From: CAWAMR01 sp963783095
GTDB taxonomy: Bacteria > Planctomycetota > Planctomycetia > Gemmatales > Gemmataceae
Direction: 5' to 3'
DNA length: 64,000 nucleotides
NCBI GenBank assembly: GCA_963783095.1
Contig: CAWAMR010000003.1
Span: 806,001 to 870,000 of the forward strand
Shown here: positions 8,518 through 18,222 of the stretch, piece after piece
Numbering within the stretch: position 1 is the stretch's first letter
Layout of the letters: each line of letters starts with the position of its first letter
The notes under the pieces: model-generated
Seen by the model: only the letters and a program-made list of their open reading frames with translations
What the model was told of the DNA's origin: nothing
The model's database searches: none
Program-made: the position numbers and the translations under genes

Positions 8518-9036
8518 TCATTTTATCCGCTTGTAGAGAATGGTAAACATCGGCTCCTTCGCATCTCCAACATGCATGCTGAAGTTAATGGTATCATTGT
8601 CCGGCATCTCGGAGACCGACTTCCACTTCGCCGGCTTGCCGTCCATCCCCGGTCCTTCGCCAGCCATGGTCAGAATCTTCTTCGCCGAGTCGAAAGTTCC
8701 CTCCATGGTCAGCGGAGTAGTAGACATACTGTCGAACCATACGCTGACGAATTTCTTCTTTTTCGCGTCGTAAGTGTCGAGACCTTTACCGAAGAACTTT
8801 TGACCGCCCAGATCGCTCTCCAACGAACTGACCAGCCAAAGTCCGCCCAGTTCCATCTTGTAAGACACTTTTCCTTTGAACTCCATGCCGCCCGCTTTCA
8901 TGGTCGTGTCCCACGTACCGGTCAACTTCTTGAGCATCTCGTGCTCCGGACCGACCTTGATAGGCACTTGCGCCCAAGTGGCAGGAGTGACAAGCGCTAC
9001 GATGGCAATTGCACACAAGGAATACACAAGCTTCAT
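8518..9036 (-). CDS. DUF1579 secreted protein
   Basis: 172 aa with a signal peptide (MKLVYSLCAIAIVALVTPATWAQ in outline) and one DUF1579 domain (EHEMLKKLTGTWDTTMK … GMEFKGKVSYKMELGGLWLVS … VWFDSMSTTPLTMEGTFD). The family is lipocalin-like and of unknown function, common in soil planctomycetes. The ATG at 9034-9036 is preceded by TTTTGGAGTTG, a good ribosome site, so the longer frame to 9093 is not used. Monocistronic. Confidence 0.85.
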   Translation of the reverse strand: MKLVYSLCAIAIVALVTPATWAQVPIKVGPEHEMLKKLTGTWDTTMKAGGMEFKGKVSYKMELGGLWLVSSLESDLGGQKFFGKGLDTYDAKKKKFVSVWFDSMSTTPLTMEGTFDSAKKILTMAGEGPGMDGKPAKWKSVSEMPDNDTINFSMHVGDAKEPMFTILYKRIK

Positions 9037-9164
9037 CGAACAACTCCAAAAGGATAAGAAATGGGAATGAGATGTGTGGAGGTAGTAATCCACTACTTCT
9101 CAATGAAAGATTTTGTACATCCTAGCTGGGGAGCGGGCTAGACCATTCGGCTAACAAAATTCCA

Positions 9165-9419
9165 CTAGATGTGCTGGCTATACCGTCCGTCAAGATTTCT
9201 GCAGCCGAGTTTGAAGCGAATGGGAAGACAAGCCGGGCCGTGCACATGCAGCGCCTTGCGAGGTTCCCATGCTTCATTGCCGGCCAATTCCAATCCCTGC
9301 AATCGTTCCAGGATGTCCGCGAGAGCGATGCGCGCCTCCAACCTGGCCAGCGGGGCACCCAGACAAGAATGCAGGCCGTGTCCAAATGCGACGTGTTGAT
9401 TTGGGATCGGGTGCTTGCA
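9165..9419 (-). pseudogene. Cytochrome P450 C-terminal fragment
   Basis: The reading frame contains NQHVAFGHGLHSCLGAPLAR, the P450 heme-binding loop (FGxGxHxCxG, Cys ligand present), followed by EARIALADILERLQGLELAG, typical of bacterial P450 C-termini. The I-helix, the ExxR motif and everything upstream are missing; the upstream sequence is unrelated (transposase-like). It is a dead remnant of a gene of about 400 codons. Confidence 0.75.
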
Positions 9420-9444
9420 CGCCATGGCCGTGCAGTAACCAACA

Positions 9445-9513
9445 GCGTGGGTCGCCAGGCAACCAAGTCCCATAACTCGTCCAAGTGATATAATACGCGA
9501 TCGCCATCTCCAA
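9445..9513 (-). pseudogene. Transposase (REP-associated type) N-terminal fragment
   Basis: The 23 codons MEMAIAYYITWTSYGTWLPG… resemble the start of REP-associated tyrosine transposases (Y1/IS200-like; the typical opening is YHITWxxYGTWLPGDxRG). After about 23 residues the similarity ends and a P450 fragment follows. A relic, presumably left by insertion and deletion in the P450 gene. Confidence 0.5.
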
Positions 9514-9527
9514 CGTCTCCGGACTTT

Positions 9528-9655
9528 ACCTCGCTTGCGCAGTCGGGTTAACACGATGGTCGGCACTGCAAGACCTCGCTTGCGCGTCGGGTTAACACGA
9601 CGGTCGGCATTGTAAGACCTCGCTGGCGCGTCGGGTTAACAAGATGGTAGGACTA
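9528..9655. repeat. 44-bp tandem repeat, three copies
   Basis: Three copies start at 9528, 9573 and 9617 (periods 45 and 44). Each has ACCTCGCT(T/G)GCGC, then GTCGGGTTAACA and GATGGTCGGCA. It lies immediately downstream of the PSD1 gene stop and beside the P450/transposase remnants. It might be a mobile-element terminus array; no function assigned. Confidence 0.75.
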
Positions 9656-12600
9656 TTCCTTCGTAATCGTTTCATCCAAATTCAACAGCACGCGCGCCAG
9701 TATAGTCCAGGCCGCCGCGTCGGCGGGACTGACTTTTTCGGGAAGTTTCGGTGGATTCTTTGGATCAACAGCCACCAGATCCCAGGGCTTTGCGCCAGGC
9801 TCTTGGAAGCACTGCTCTTGCTTCGCCAAAAGTGTCAGCAAGGCTTTGCTTTCGGACGCCGTCGGCAGCCTGGCGAGGCAGCGACGAAATGCGTAGTTCA
9901 GCCGATCGACATCTGCTGTCCCGCCTTCCTTGAGCGTTTTCATCGCCAGGGCGCGAGCGCTTTCCACAAATACCGGTTCATTGAGCGTCATCAGCGCTTG
10001 CAAGGGTGTGTTGGACCGGGCTCTGCGTACGCAAGCAAAGTCGCCGTTAGGCGCATCGAATGTCTGAAATACCGGATAGGGGATCGAGCGGTATCGGAAC
10101 GTGTATAGCGCTCGGCGATAGCGCTCCGGGCCGGTCTCCTCCGGCCAAATCTTGGGGCCGTAACTGATGGGAGGCTGCAACATGAACGCCGGCAACGGCG
10201 GAAACACGCTGCGCCCGCCGATCTTCTCGTTGAGCAAGCCGCCGGCCGACAATGCGATGTCTCGAACCGCTTCGGCATCCACTCGAAAACGCGATCCCCT
10301 TGCTAACAGGCGATTGTCGGGATCGCGTGCGAGAAGTTCCGGCGTGACTTTCGACGATTGCCGATATGTGGCCGAAAGAACGATCAGCCGATGAAGGTGC
10401 TTGAGGCTCCATCCGGCATTTTTCCCCTGCGCAGGCTCCATGAACTCCACGGCCAGCCAGTCCAAAAGTTCAGGATGCGAAGGAGGTTCGCTCTGCTTGC
10501 CGAAGTCTTCGGAGGTGCTGACGATGCCGGTGCCGAAATAGGCTTGCCAGACCCGATTGACCATTGCGCGAGCCGTCGTTGGGGATTTGCGATCCGCAAG
10601 CCAGGCGCAAAGGCCAGTCGATCGCGTGGCGAATCGGCCGGCAATGGGTGCAGCATGGCCGGCACGCCTGCCCCCACCGCACGCCCGGCTTCAAGAAATC
10701 CCCGCGTTTAAGAACGTGCGTATCGCGCAGCTTGTCCCGCTGATGAAGCACCAGTTGCGATGCGCCTTCCGGATGGCCTTGCCATAGCTTTTCGATCGCG
10801 TCGTTGGCTTCTTTCCATTCGGGCACCATCGTGCGCCAGGTGCTGAAGATCGCTTCTTGATCGGCCTGGGTTCGACGTTCAATCGGTACTTGTATGAGTT
10901 GGCGGATTCGACCGGGCAAAGGATCGGCTTCGGCTTTTTCGTTATCGGTGATCGAGAAGCGAAAATGCCCCAAGTTATTATTCTGGTTATCGTCGCTGTT
11001 CCAGCCGCCATGATTCTGGGTCAGCTTGAACGTCAGAATGGTCCCCTTGGGAAACTCCACCAGCTTCTCGAAGACAAATACGGCCTTTCTCGGCACATTG
11101 CTTCGGCCCGGACCGATGTCGGTGGTCCAGGCCGTCTCGTCCTTGCCGTCAATGGCGAATTCGATCGGTCCGGTGATCCGGACTTTCTTGCTCTTGTCGT
11201 AGAAGATCGCTTCGAGCGGCCTTTGCGGAGGGTTGACATCTGCAGTTGCCTTGATGATCTTGATATCCTTCATCGGACCTTTGTCGTCGGCCGACTTCGC
11301 CTGAACGCGAAACTCCGTCAAGCCGAACAAGCCCTTGATCGATCTCCCAGGCCCCGAGAGCGGCAGATTAGGCTCGTTGAGCAACTCCAGTTGAACCGCT
11401 GCGATCTTCCCTTCGACCCTGACCGTGAAATCCGTGGTGTGCTTGGTCGGTGCATAGCCCGCCGCCAGGATCGATCCATCATCGAGAAGGTAATGTTTCT
11501 GTCCGCCGCTGGCGTCGAGTTCCGGACGAACCACCGTCCATTTGGTCGGATGTTCCTTCATGGCCTGCTCCCAGCTGAGCATCTTCTTTTGCCATTCGGG
11601 ATTTCGATGACGAAGGTCGGCTTCGACGGCCTTGATCTTCTGAAAAATCTCCGCGCGCTTTTTCTGTTCCGCGGGAGAATAGACCGCCACATTCGCCTCG
11701 TGACAGCTATTGAGGAAGGCAAACATCCGGTAGTATTCGACCTGAGTGATCGGGTCATATTTGTGGTTATGACACTGGGTACACTGGATGGTCAGACCCA
11801 GAATCCCCTTGCCGATGGCGTCCATCCGATCGAACATCGCTTCCATGCGAAACTGTTCGGGATCGATGCCGCCTTCCTCGTTAATCATGGAATTCCGCAA
11901 GAACCCCGTGGCAACGATCTGATCCTGGGTCGGCTTGGGCAAGAGATCGCCGGCAATTTGCTCGATGATGAACTGGTCGTACGGCAAATCACGGTTGAAG
12001 GCGTCGATAACCCACTCGCGGTAGAAATAAACCTGCCGGGATTTGTCTTTCTCAAAGCCGTCGGAGTCGGCATATCGGGCAGCGTCGAGCCACAGCCTGG
12101 CCCAGCGTTCGCCGTAGTGCGGCGAGGCCAGCAAGCGATCGACTAACCGCTCATAAGCGGCCTGGAAATCGGTCTCGGCGTCCTTCAGAAAGGCGTCTAC
12201 TTCTTCGGGCTTGGGCGGTAACCCGGTCAAGTCGAGCGACAGGCGACGAATGAGCGTCGTGCGATCGGCTTCAGCTGAGGGTTTTAGTCCTTCTTTCTCC
12301 AGTTTGGCAAGGATGAATCGATCGATCGGATTGCGTAACCATCCTTCGTTTTTGATTTTCGGCAACGGCGGGCGAACAGGCGCTTGAAAAGCCCAGTGGC
12401 GCAGCCTGGCATCCTCTTTACCTGCAAAGGCATCGGGCCAGTCCGCACCGGCATCGATCCACGCCGTCAAAAGCTTGATCTCTTCTGCCGAAAGAGGGTT
12501 TCCCTTGGGAGGCATTCTCTCGGCCTCATCGCCCGACCGAACTCGTCGCAGCAGATCGCTCTGGGCACTCTTCTTGGGAACGATAGCTGGTTTGCCGGAG

Positions 12601-12820
12601 TCGCCGCCGCGCAGGGCCGAACTGCGGATATCAAGCCGGTAGCCGGACTTCTGCTTCCGCTCGTCGTGGCATTCAGCGCAGCTGCGCGGAAAAGCGGCTG
12701 AATGCTTTTCTCGAAACTAAGCTTCTCCTGCGCGGACAATTCGGGGAGAAACGAAGAAACCCCAAAGAAGGTGAAAATAGCGATGGCTCGCAATGCGCAG
12801 CTCCTTGGCCGGACAAACAT
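9653..12820 (-). CDS. PSCyt1-DUF1549-DUF1553 protein, frameshifted
   Basis: About 1,055 codons. Signal peptide at the start (MFVRPRSCALRAIAIFTFFG), then a planctomycete cytochrome-c-like PSCyt1 domain with CAECH heme site (about 12680) and the closing RMPPKGNPLSAEEIKLLTAW. DUF1549/PSCyt2 follows (PIDRFILAKLEKEGLKPS … DLTGLPPKPEEV … YGERWARLWLDAARYADS … QCHNHKYDPIT), then DUF1553/PSD1 (MVNRVWQAYFGTGIV … SHPELLDWLA … RRARSNTPLQALMTLNEPVF). The frame changes near 12690 (inside the heme motif), 10675 (KPG|RAVGAGVPAMLHPL) and 10612 (AFA|WLADRKSP); each is fixed by one base. Such proteins are usually encoded next to DUF1501 genes and are thought to act in the periplasm; function unproven. Confidence 0.88.
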
Positions 12821-13109
12821 AGTGAATATGGGTATATTATATTCTTGCGCGAAAACAGTCAATAGAGAACGCGGAACATCCGTTCCAATGCTTGCGCGGT
12901 ACAAATTCAATCGTATCGGTTTCGCGGTGAGCAGTAAAGAAAAACCAGGGAAGCGATCCGGACGGCCTGATGCAGTGGGAAGAATCGCCTCGCCTCGCCG
13001 AGATATTCATGTCCAAACTCGACAAGCGCAAGGAATCATCGATCCCAAAGCGCACGTCTACCGCCGGACGATCGGGGGGCTTCTTGAGAATAAGGATGTG
13101 CTGGTGTAA

Positions 13110-14659
13110 GGGTGTGGCAAAATTTCCTGGCGCATTTTGAGTAGTTTGGTCAAGATAGGTAAAAGGTGTGTTGAGCGGAAGGAATTGAGCACCATGACCA
13201 GGATCCTATCATGCAGCCAGAACCGAAGTTTTCCCGCGAAGCGTACATTGAATCAATGCGACAACGGGTCGAAGAAATCCTTGGAAAGGTGGCGGATGCA
13301 GTCAACGACGCGACGCGAGGCCACATCATTTCGGGAAGTGAGGAGCAAGTTCGCGACCTGTTCGCAAAGCTGAGATGTGAGGCATTCGAGCGAGCAGCCC
13401 AGATGCGGATCGATGCGGCGGAAGCCGCTTTTCCCCCCTCCGCAGGATGCGAAGACCGGAAAGAGCAAGCGAAATAAAGGACGGCAGGAGTACAGCATTC
13501 TGACGATCAACGGCCGCATCCGACTGTGGCGGCGGCGCTGGCATTCGCCGGACGAAGGCACAACGACACCGCTGGACGCTTGGGTCGATGCGGTCGAAGC
13601 GACCATCAGCCTGGGCGTGCGCGAGATGGCCTGTCGGCTCAACCGTGATGGCAGGAGCTTCGACAAGTCAGCCGACAACTTGGGTCGTACGGCTCAAGTG
13701 CAGATCAGCGGCGAATCATTCCGGTGCCTAGTGGAGACGGAGGGGGCGCAGATCGCGCGAGCGCAGAAGGAGGGAAAGTTACCCGTCAATTGGTCGGCCA
13801 GCGATTGCAAAACGGAAGCGGCCGGTACGCGGGTTTACTTCGGCAGCGATGGGGTGATGGTGCCCCAGGTGACGGACGTCGAGAAAAAGAAACGGCGTGA
13901 GAAGACCAAGGCAAAGCGTCGGCGTCGCGGCAAGAAGGCAAAGCCTCTGCCGCCTCGAAAAGTCGGCACGGACCAGAAATACAAGGAATTCAAGATCGTA
14001 GCCTTCTACGACGAAACGCAAGACCATCGCTTGGTGTCGGGGACCAAAGGCGACCACCAAGTAGCGGGACGCCTGATGCGTCGAGAAGCAGACCGCATTC
14101 ATTTGGATGAAGCGGACGAGAAGATCGGCAATGTCGACGGCGCGCCGTGGATCCGCAATCAAGTCGAGCGACAGAATCTGAATCTGGATGCGCTGGGTCT
14201 GGATTTCTATCACCTGAGCGAGCGCGTTCACAAAACGCGGCGGGAAATCTACGGTGATGGGGACGAAACGGGAAAGAAATGGGCGGTGGACCTGCTCCAT
14301 TTGTTCAAGCACGAAGGCTACAAGCCTGCTTGGGAGTCGCTCCTACAATGGCGCGTCGGCCTCAAACGAGGCCAGCGTGCGCACGCCGACGAGTTGCTCT
14401 TTTACGTGAGCGAGCGGTCGGACATGATCCGCTATCCCGAATTCATCGCCAAGGGGTGGCAGATTGGCAGCGGCCCAACGGAAGCGACCTGCAGAACACT
14501 TACGGAACGTGTGAAAGGCCCAGGAATGCGCTGGGATCCGCCGAACGCCGAGGCCATCATGGGGATCGAATCGCTTTCACAGAGTGACCAATGGAAGGTC
14601 TACTGGGAAAGTCATTTGCCCTCAAAGGGTTAGGTATGCCAGGAAATTTTGCCACACCC
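13110..14659 (+). mobile_element. Insertion sequence, ISKra4-like, complete
   Basis: 1,550 bp. Perfect 22-bp terminal inverted repeats lie at 13110-13131 (GGGTGTGGCAAAATTTCCTG…) and 14638-14659. A 9-bp direct repeat CTGGTGTAA flanks it at 13101-13109 and 14660-14668, a target-site duplication. One transposase gene in two frames fills the element. Intact ends and duplication suggest a fairly recent insertion. It sits between the PSD1 gene and a glycosyltransferase and breaks no recognisable gene. Confidence 0.93.
13211..14633 (+). CDS. Transposase of the IS, two overlapping frames
   Basis: The N-terminal 89-codon frame (13211-13477) and the main frame (in use from about 13435 to 14633) together give about 474 residues. 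They meet at TTTTCCCCCCT (13429-13439); moving +1 there joins EAAFP to PPQDAKTGKSKRNKGRQEY. Motifs typical of ISKra4-type DDE transposases include YFGSDGVMVP, a basic KKKRREKTKAKRRRRGKK stretch, DGAPWIRNQ, DFYHLSERVH and the C-terminal GWQIGSGPTEATCR plus GPGMRWDPPNAEA. The C run may be a real programmed-frameshift site or a homopolymer error. ATG at 13211 has AGGA 9 bp upstream. Confidence 0.85.
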
Positions 14660-14883
14660 CTGGTGTAATTCTGGCGAAAATTCGTCAGGATTATTCTTGA
14701 CGGAGCGAATAGATCGGGTATGTTGAATTTGCTCGTGCGTCCTCTTTCCGCTGACTGGGCGACAGTGGGGGGAGGGCCACGGGCATTTTTTTATTGTGTA
14801 CCCCGCATTTCAACTCATCATTCTCATTGACTATCATGTCCGTATAGGTTGTTTTCATCCTTCATGAAAAGGAAAATCCTGAC

Positions 14884-15867
14884 GTGGCGAAGTTGGGTGT
14901 TGTAGTCATTGGTCGCAACGAAGGAGACCGATTGCGCACTTGTCTGCTCTCGCTCGACCCAGTGACTCGTCCGATCGTTTACGTCGATTCAGGCTCCACG
15001 GACGGCAGTGCCGGCCTGGCTCGCTCGCTGGGTGCGCAAGTCGTCGATCTCGATTTGACCATTCCCTTCTCGGCCGCTCGCGCTCGAAATGCCGGTTTCG
15101 ACCAACTGATCGAAACCGCTGCGGAGATCGAGTATGTCCAGTTCGTCGATGGCGATTGCGAGGTTTTCCCGACCTGGCTCGGCAAGGCAGTACAAACACT
15201 CGAAGCGCAGCCTGGAGTGGCGGTCGTCTGCGGACGCCGGCGCGAGCGCCATCCCGAGGCATCGGTCTACAATCGCCTTTGCGATATTGAATGGGATACT
15301 CCTCTGGGCGAGACTCGCTCGTGTGGTGGCGATGCATTGATGAGAGTTTGTGCCTTCAAACAGGTCGGGGGCTACAACCCGGCCGTGATCGCGGCAGAAG
15401 ATGATGAGGTCTGCGTTCGGATTCGCGGGGCCGGCTGGAAGATTCTGCGCATCGACGCCGACATGACGCTGCACGACGCCGCCATGACTCGTTTCCGTCA
15501 ATGGTGGAAACGAGCGATGCGATGTGGCTATGCCTATTCCCAGGGCGCATCGATGCACGGCAAACCGCCCGAAAAACACTTTCTGCGCGAAAGACGACGG
15601 CTCGTGCTTTGGGGGTTTGCCATTCCCGTGCTCATTCTGGGCGCAGCCTGGCCGACCACCGCCTGGAGCTTGTTCGGTTTTCTCCTGTATCCGATTCAGA
15701 TGGCGCGCATCGCGCGACGGATGCGCCATAAAGGGATTCCACGATCCGATGCGCGGGCATTTGGCATTTCGTGTGTGATGTCGAAGGTGCCGGAATTTTT
15801 GGGGCTGTGCAAGTTCTACTGGACGCGCTGGCGACGCAAACCAGGGCGGATTATTGAATATAAATAG
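14884..15867 (+). CDS. Glycosyltransferase family 2
   Basis: 327 aa from a GTG start. GT-A fold: VVVIGRNEGDRLRTCLLSL, IVYVDSGSTDGS, the metal site VDGDCEVF (DxD-like), GGDALMRVCAF and AAEDDEVCVRIRGAGWKI as acceptor-side motifs. A C-terminal hydrophobic pair (about residues 243-275) probably anchors it in the inner membrane. Likely transfers a sugar to a lipid-linked or surface glycan acceptor; donor and acceptor unknown. It is followed 110 bp downstream by the oxidoreductase-epimerase fusion, with a hairpin between them starting exactly at the stop codon. Confidence 0.88.
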   Translation: MAKLGVVVIGRNEGDRLRTCLLSLDPVTRPIVYVDSGSTDGSAGLARSLGAQVVDLDLTIPFSAARARNAGFDQLIETAAEIEYVQFVDGDCEVFPTWLGKAVQTLEAQPGVAVVCGRRRERHPEASVYNRLCDIEWDTPLGETRSCGGDALMRVCAFKQVGGYNPAVIAAEDDEVCVRIRGAGWKILRIDADMTLHDAAMTRFRQWWKRAMRCGYAYSQGASMHGKPPEKHFLRERRRLVLWGFAIPVLILGAAWPTTAWSLFGFLLYPIQMARIARRMRHKGIPRSDARAFGISCVMSKVPEFLGLCKFYWTRWRRKPGRIIEYK

Positions 15868-15959
15868 TGTTCAGTGTTCAGTTTTCAGTGTTCAGCAAAT
15901 GCAAAATCGCGATCAGTGGTTAGCATTTACTGAACGCTAAACACTGAAAACTGAACACT
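15865..15959. repeat. Heptad-word hairpin after stop codon (TTCAGTG type)
   Basis: The TAG stop of the glycosyltransferase (15865-15867) runs straight into TGTTCAGTGTTCAGTTTTC…. Arms 15873-15892 and 15940-15959 are perfect 20-nt inverse complements; the loop carries AAATGCAAAA. This may terminate transcription, but it has no U tract. Confidence 0.7.
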
Positions 15960-15976
15960 ATGATTGAGGTTGGAGA

Positions 15977-18142
15977 ATGTGGAAAGTCGGTATTCTTGGG
16001 GCAGGTTATATCTCCGATTGGCACTTGAAAGCGCTGCGTTCCATCGCGAACGTCCATGTCGTTGCCGTTTGCGATCTAAACCGTTCGCGCGCGGAATCGT
16101 TCGCTGGTCGGCACGGTATTGCCAACGCGTTCACAAGTATCGATGAGATGGTGAAAAACAGTCAATGTGCTGCCGTGCACGTGCTGTTGCCTCCTGAATT
16201 GCACTTTGTGGCCGCTTCACAATTGTTGGATGCGGGCGTTCACGTTCTTCTCGAAAAACCTGCCTGTATCAGCCTCTCGGAATGCGACCAACTCATCGAA
16301 TTGGTGCGCCGATCGGGCAGGACGGTCGGGGTCACCCATAACTTTCTCTTTGCTCCAGTCTATGAACGCCTCCGAGCCGATTTTCAAGCAGGATTGTTGG
16401 GTCCGATCAGTGAAATATCAATCGTCTGGAACAAGGAACTCGGTCAACTGCGTGCCGGCCCCTTTACCAGCTGGATGTTCCGAGAGCCTGGCAACGTCAT
16501 GCTGGAAATCGGCCCGCATTCGGTGGCCCATCTCCTCGACCTGGTAGGAATGCCCCAGTCGTTGCGAGTCGAAGTCGATCGCCCAACCACCTTGCCGAGC
16601 GGCAAGCCTTTCTATCGTCGCTGGCGGGTGCAGGCCCGTCGAGGACCAACGACGGCGGATTTGCACTATGGTCTGGGCGGCGGCTTCACCGAGCATCGCA
16701 TCCACTTGCGCGGCTGGATCGGCTCGGCGACCTGCGATTTTGAGGCTGGAACTTATGTGTTGCGGCGACACTCCCCCTTACCGGACGATTTCGACCGCTA
16801 CCGGATTACCAGAAGCGAAGCGAAGGCACTGTTGCAACAGAGTCGCAGAAAGTTGCTGCGCTATGTGTTGTCCAAGTTCAAATTGACCAAGAAAGGCAAC
16901 GATTTCGGAACCAGTATCACACAGAGCTTGTCAGCCTACTATGACGGACTCAACGCATCGGCCGACAGCTCACTGGATCGTCGGTTGTCGCTGGGGTTGG
17001 CCAGAGACGTCGTCGATGTCTGCGGCAGGATCGGCGCGGAGGCCGATCGAATCGCTACGTCTGGAGAATTCACAGGAGTAGCCGAACTCGCCGGAGTTCG
17101 GGTCGGGGAGACCCGAATTCCGGCAAATTCGGCTACGGAACAGGCCGCACCGGTTCTCGTTCTGGGAGGGACCGGCTTTATTGGTCAGGCGTTCGTTCGC
17201 CAACTGGTCGCAACGGGTCACCCGGTGCGGCTATTGGTGCGCGATCCAAGAAATCTCCCACTTTCCCTGCAAGGCTTACCCCTCGACGTTCGGGCCGGCG
17301 ACCTGTCTCGTCGCGAGGATCTCGACAAGGCCATGGTACGCGTGGCAGCGGTCTGCCACCTGGCACGTGCGCACGTGAAAACCTGGGATGAATACATCCG
17401 ACTTGAGATCGGCGGCACGCGCAATGTTGCCGAGGCCTGTCTGCGTGCCGGGGTAAGCCGATTCATCTATACGGGAACGATTGACAGTTGTTACACCGGC
17501 TCACCCGGCACCATTGGCGACGAGAATTCGCTCGATCCGAAAGTGCATCGTCGCAATCTCTACGCCCGCGCCAAGGCGGAATCGGAAAGACTGCTCATCG
17601 AGATGCGCGACAAACAAGGCTTGCCGCTGGCGATCTTCCGTCCGGGCATCGTGATCGGTGCCGGCTCCAGTCCGTTTCACTGGGGAATCGGCATGTGGTC
17701 GGGCGATTCGGTTTGTCGGATTTGGGGCAAAGGAACGAATCCGCTGCCGATCGTCTGGGTGGAAGATGTTGCGCGCGCATTGGTTCAGGCCATCAATGCG
17801 GATGGGGTGTTGGGGAAATCCTTCAACCTGGTCGGACCGCCCCTCATCAGTGCGCTGGAATATATTTCGGAACTGGAACGCTCGGCCGGGCTGAAACTGG
17901 ACGTCCGACCGACTTCAGCGTGGCGGTTCTATCGGAATGAACTATTCAAATGGATCATCAAGGTATTGGTCCGCCATCCGGAGCGACGATTCCCAAGTTG
18001 GCGCGACTGGAAATCGCGTCGTCAACTGGCGACCTTCGATTGCACCAATGCCCGCTGTATCTTGAATTGGACTCCCACGACAGATCGACAAACGCTGATT
18101 GACGAAGGGATCGTCAAACCGATTCGAGCATGGCTTGAATAG
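15977..18142 (+). CDS. Gfo/Idh/MocA oxidoreductase-epimerase fusion
   Basis: 721 aa. Residues 1 to about 345: a Gfo/Idh/MocA oxidoreductase with Rossmann GILGAGYISDWH, the EKPACIS motif (EKP) and a GPHSVAHLLDLVG region. Residues about 392-721: an extended SDR, NAD-dependent epimerase/dehydratase, with VLVLGGTGFIGQAFVRQL, YTGTIDSCYTG and the YxxxK pair in YARAKAESE. The linker (about 368-387) is coded by a 59-bp palindrome (17078-17136). GGAG lies 5 bp before ATG. Next to a glycosyltransferase, it probably makes or modifies a nucleotide sugar or a glycan-linked sugar. Both halves keep their nucleotide-binding motifs, so both may be active. Exact substrate unknown. Confidence 0.88.
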   Translation: MWKVGILGAGYISDWHLKALRSIANVHVVAVCDLNRSRAESFAGRHGIANAFTSIDEMVKNSQCAAVHVLLPPELHFVAASQLLDAGVHVLLEKPACISLSECDQLIELVRRSGRTVGVTHNFLFAPVYERLRADFQAGLLGPISEISIVWNKELGQLRAGPFTSWMFREPGNVMLEIGPHSVAHLLDLVGMPQSLRVEVDRPTTLPSGKPFYRRWRVQARRGPTTADLHYGLGGGFTEHRIHLRGWIGSATCDFEAGTYVLRRHSPLPDDFDRYRITRSEAKALLQQSRRKLLRYVLSKFKLTKKGNDFGTSITQSLSAYYDGLNASADSSLDRRLSLGLARDVVDVCGRIGAEADRIATSGEFTGVAELAGVRVGETRIPANSATEQAAPVLVLGGTGFIGQAFVRQLVATGHPVRLLVRDPRNLPLSLQGLPLDVRAGDLSRREDLDKAMVRVAAVCHLARAHVKTWDEYIRLEIGGTRNVAEACLRAGVSRFIYTGTIDSCYTGSPGTIGDENSLDPKVHRRNLYARAKAESERLLIEMRDKQGLPLAIFRPGIVIGAGSSPFHWGIGMWSGDSVCRIWGKGTNPLPIVWVEDVARALVQAINADGVLGKSFNLVGPPLISALEYISELERSAGLKLDVRPTSAWRFYRNELFKWIIKVLVRHPERRFPSWRDWKSRRQLATFDCTNARCILNWTPTTDRQTLIDEGIVKPIRAWLE
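17078..17136. repeat. Palindrome inside coding sequence
   Basis: Arms 17078-17104 (GTAGCCGAACTCGCCGG…) and 17110-17136 (…CCGGCAAATTCGGCTAC) pair at 24 of 27 positions around a 5-nt loop. It lies in frame in the linker between two enzyme domains and reads VAELAGVRVGETRIPANSAT. It has the form of a REP-like mobile palindrome. Confidence 0.75.
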
Positions 18143-18222
18143 TGGTCAGTGAACAGTAAATACCTGTGGGAAGTTGTCTTTGCATTTTCTGACCACTGAC
18201 CACTATCCACTGGCCACTTATG
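18140..18222. repeat. Heptad-word hairpin after stop codon (GTCAGTG type)
   Basis: The TAG stop of the fusion gene (18140-18142) continues as TGGTCAGTG. AGTGGTCAGTG (18141-18151) pairs with CACTGACCACT (18194-18204), and more GACCACT-like words follow to 18222. TTTGCATTT lies between the arms, as in the copy at 34683-34849. The minus-strand Nudix gene ends at 18218. Confidence 0.65.

Noticed and set aside
9122..9484. A real gene in the other minus-strand frame over the P450 remnant
   Set aside because: The overlapping frame carries the exact heme-loop motif, so this one is a shadow.
12702..13109. Gene interrupted by the IS
   Set aside because: The plus-strand frame ends in the TAA of the target duplication and its first half is antisense to the PSCyt1 gene. 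No family similarity was seen on either side of the IS.
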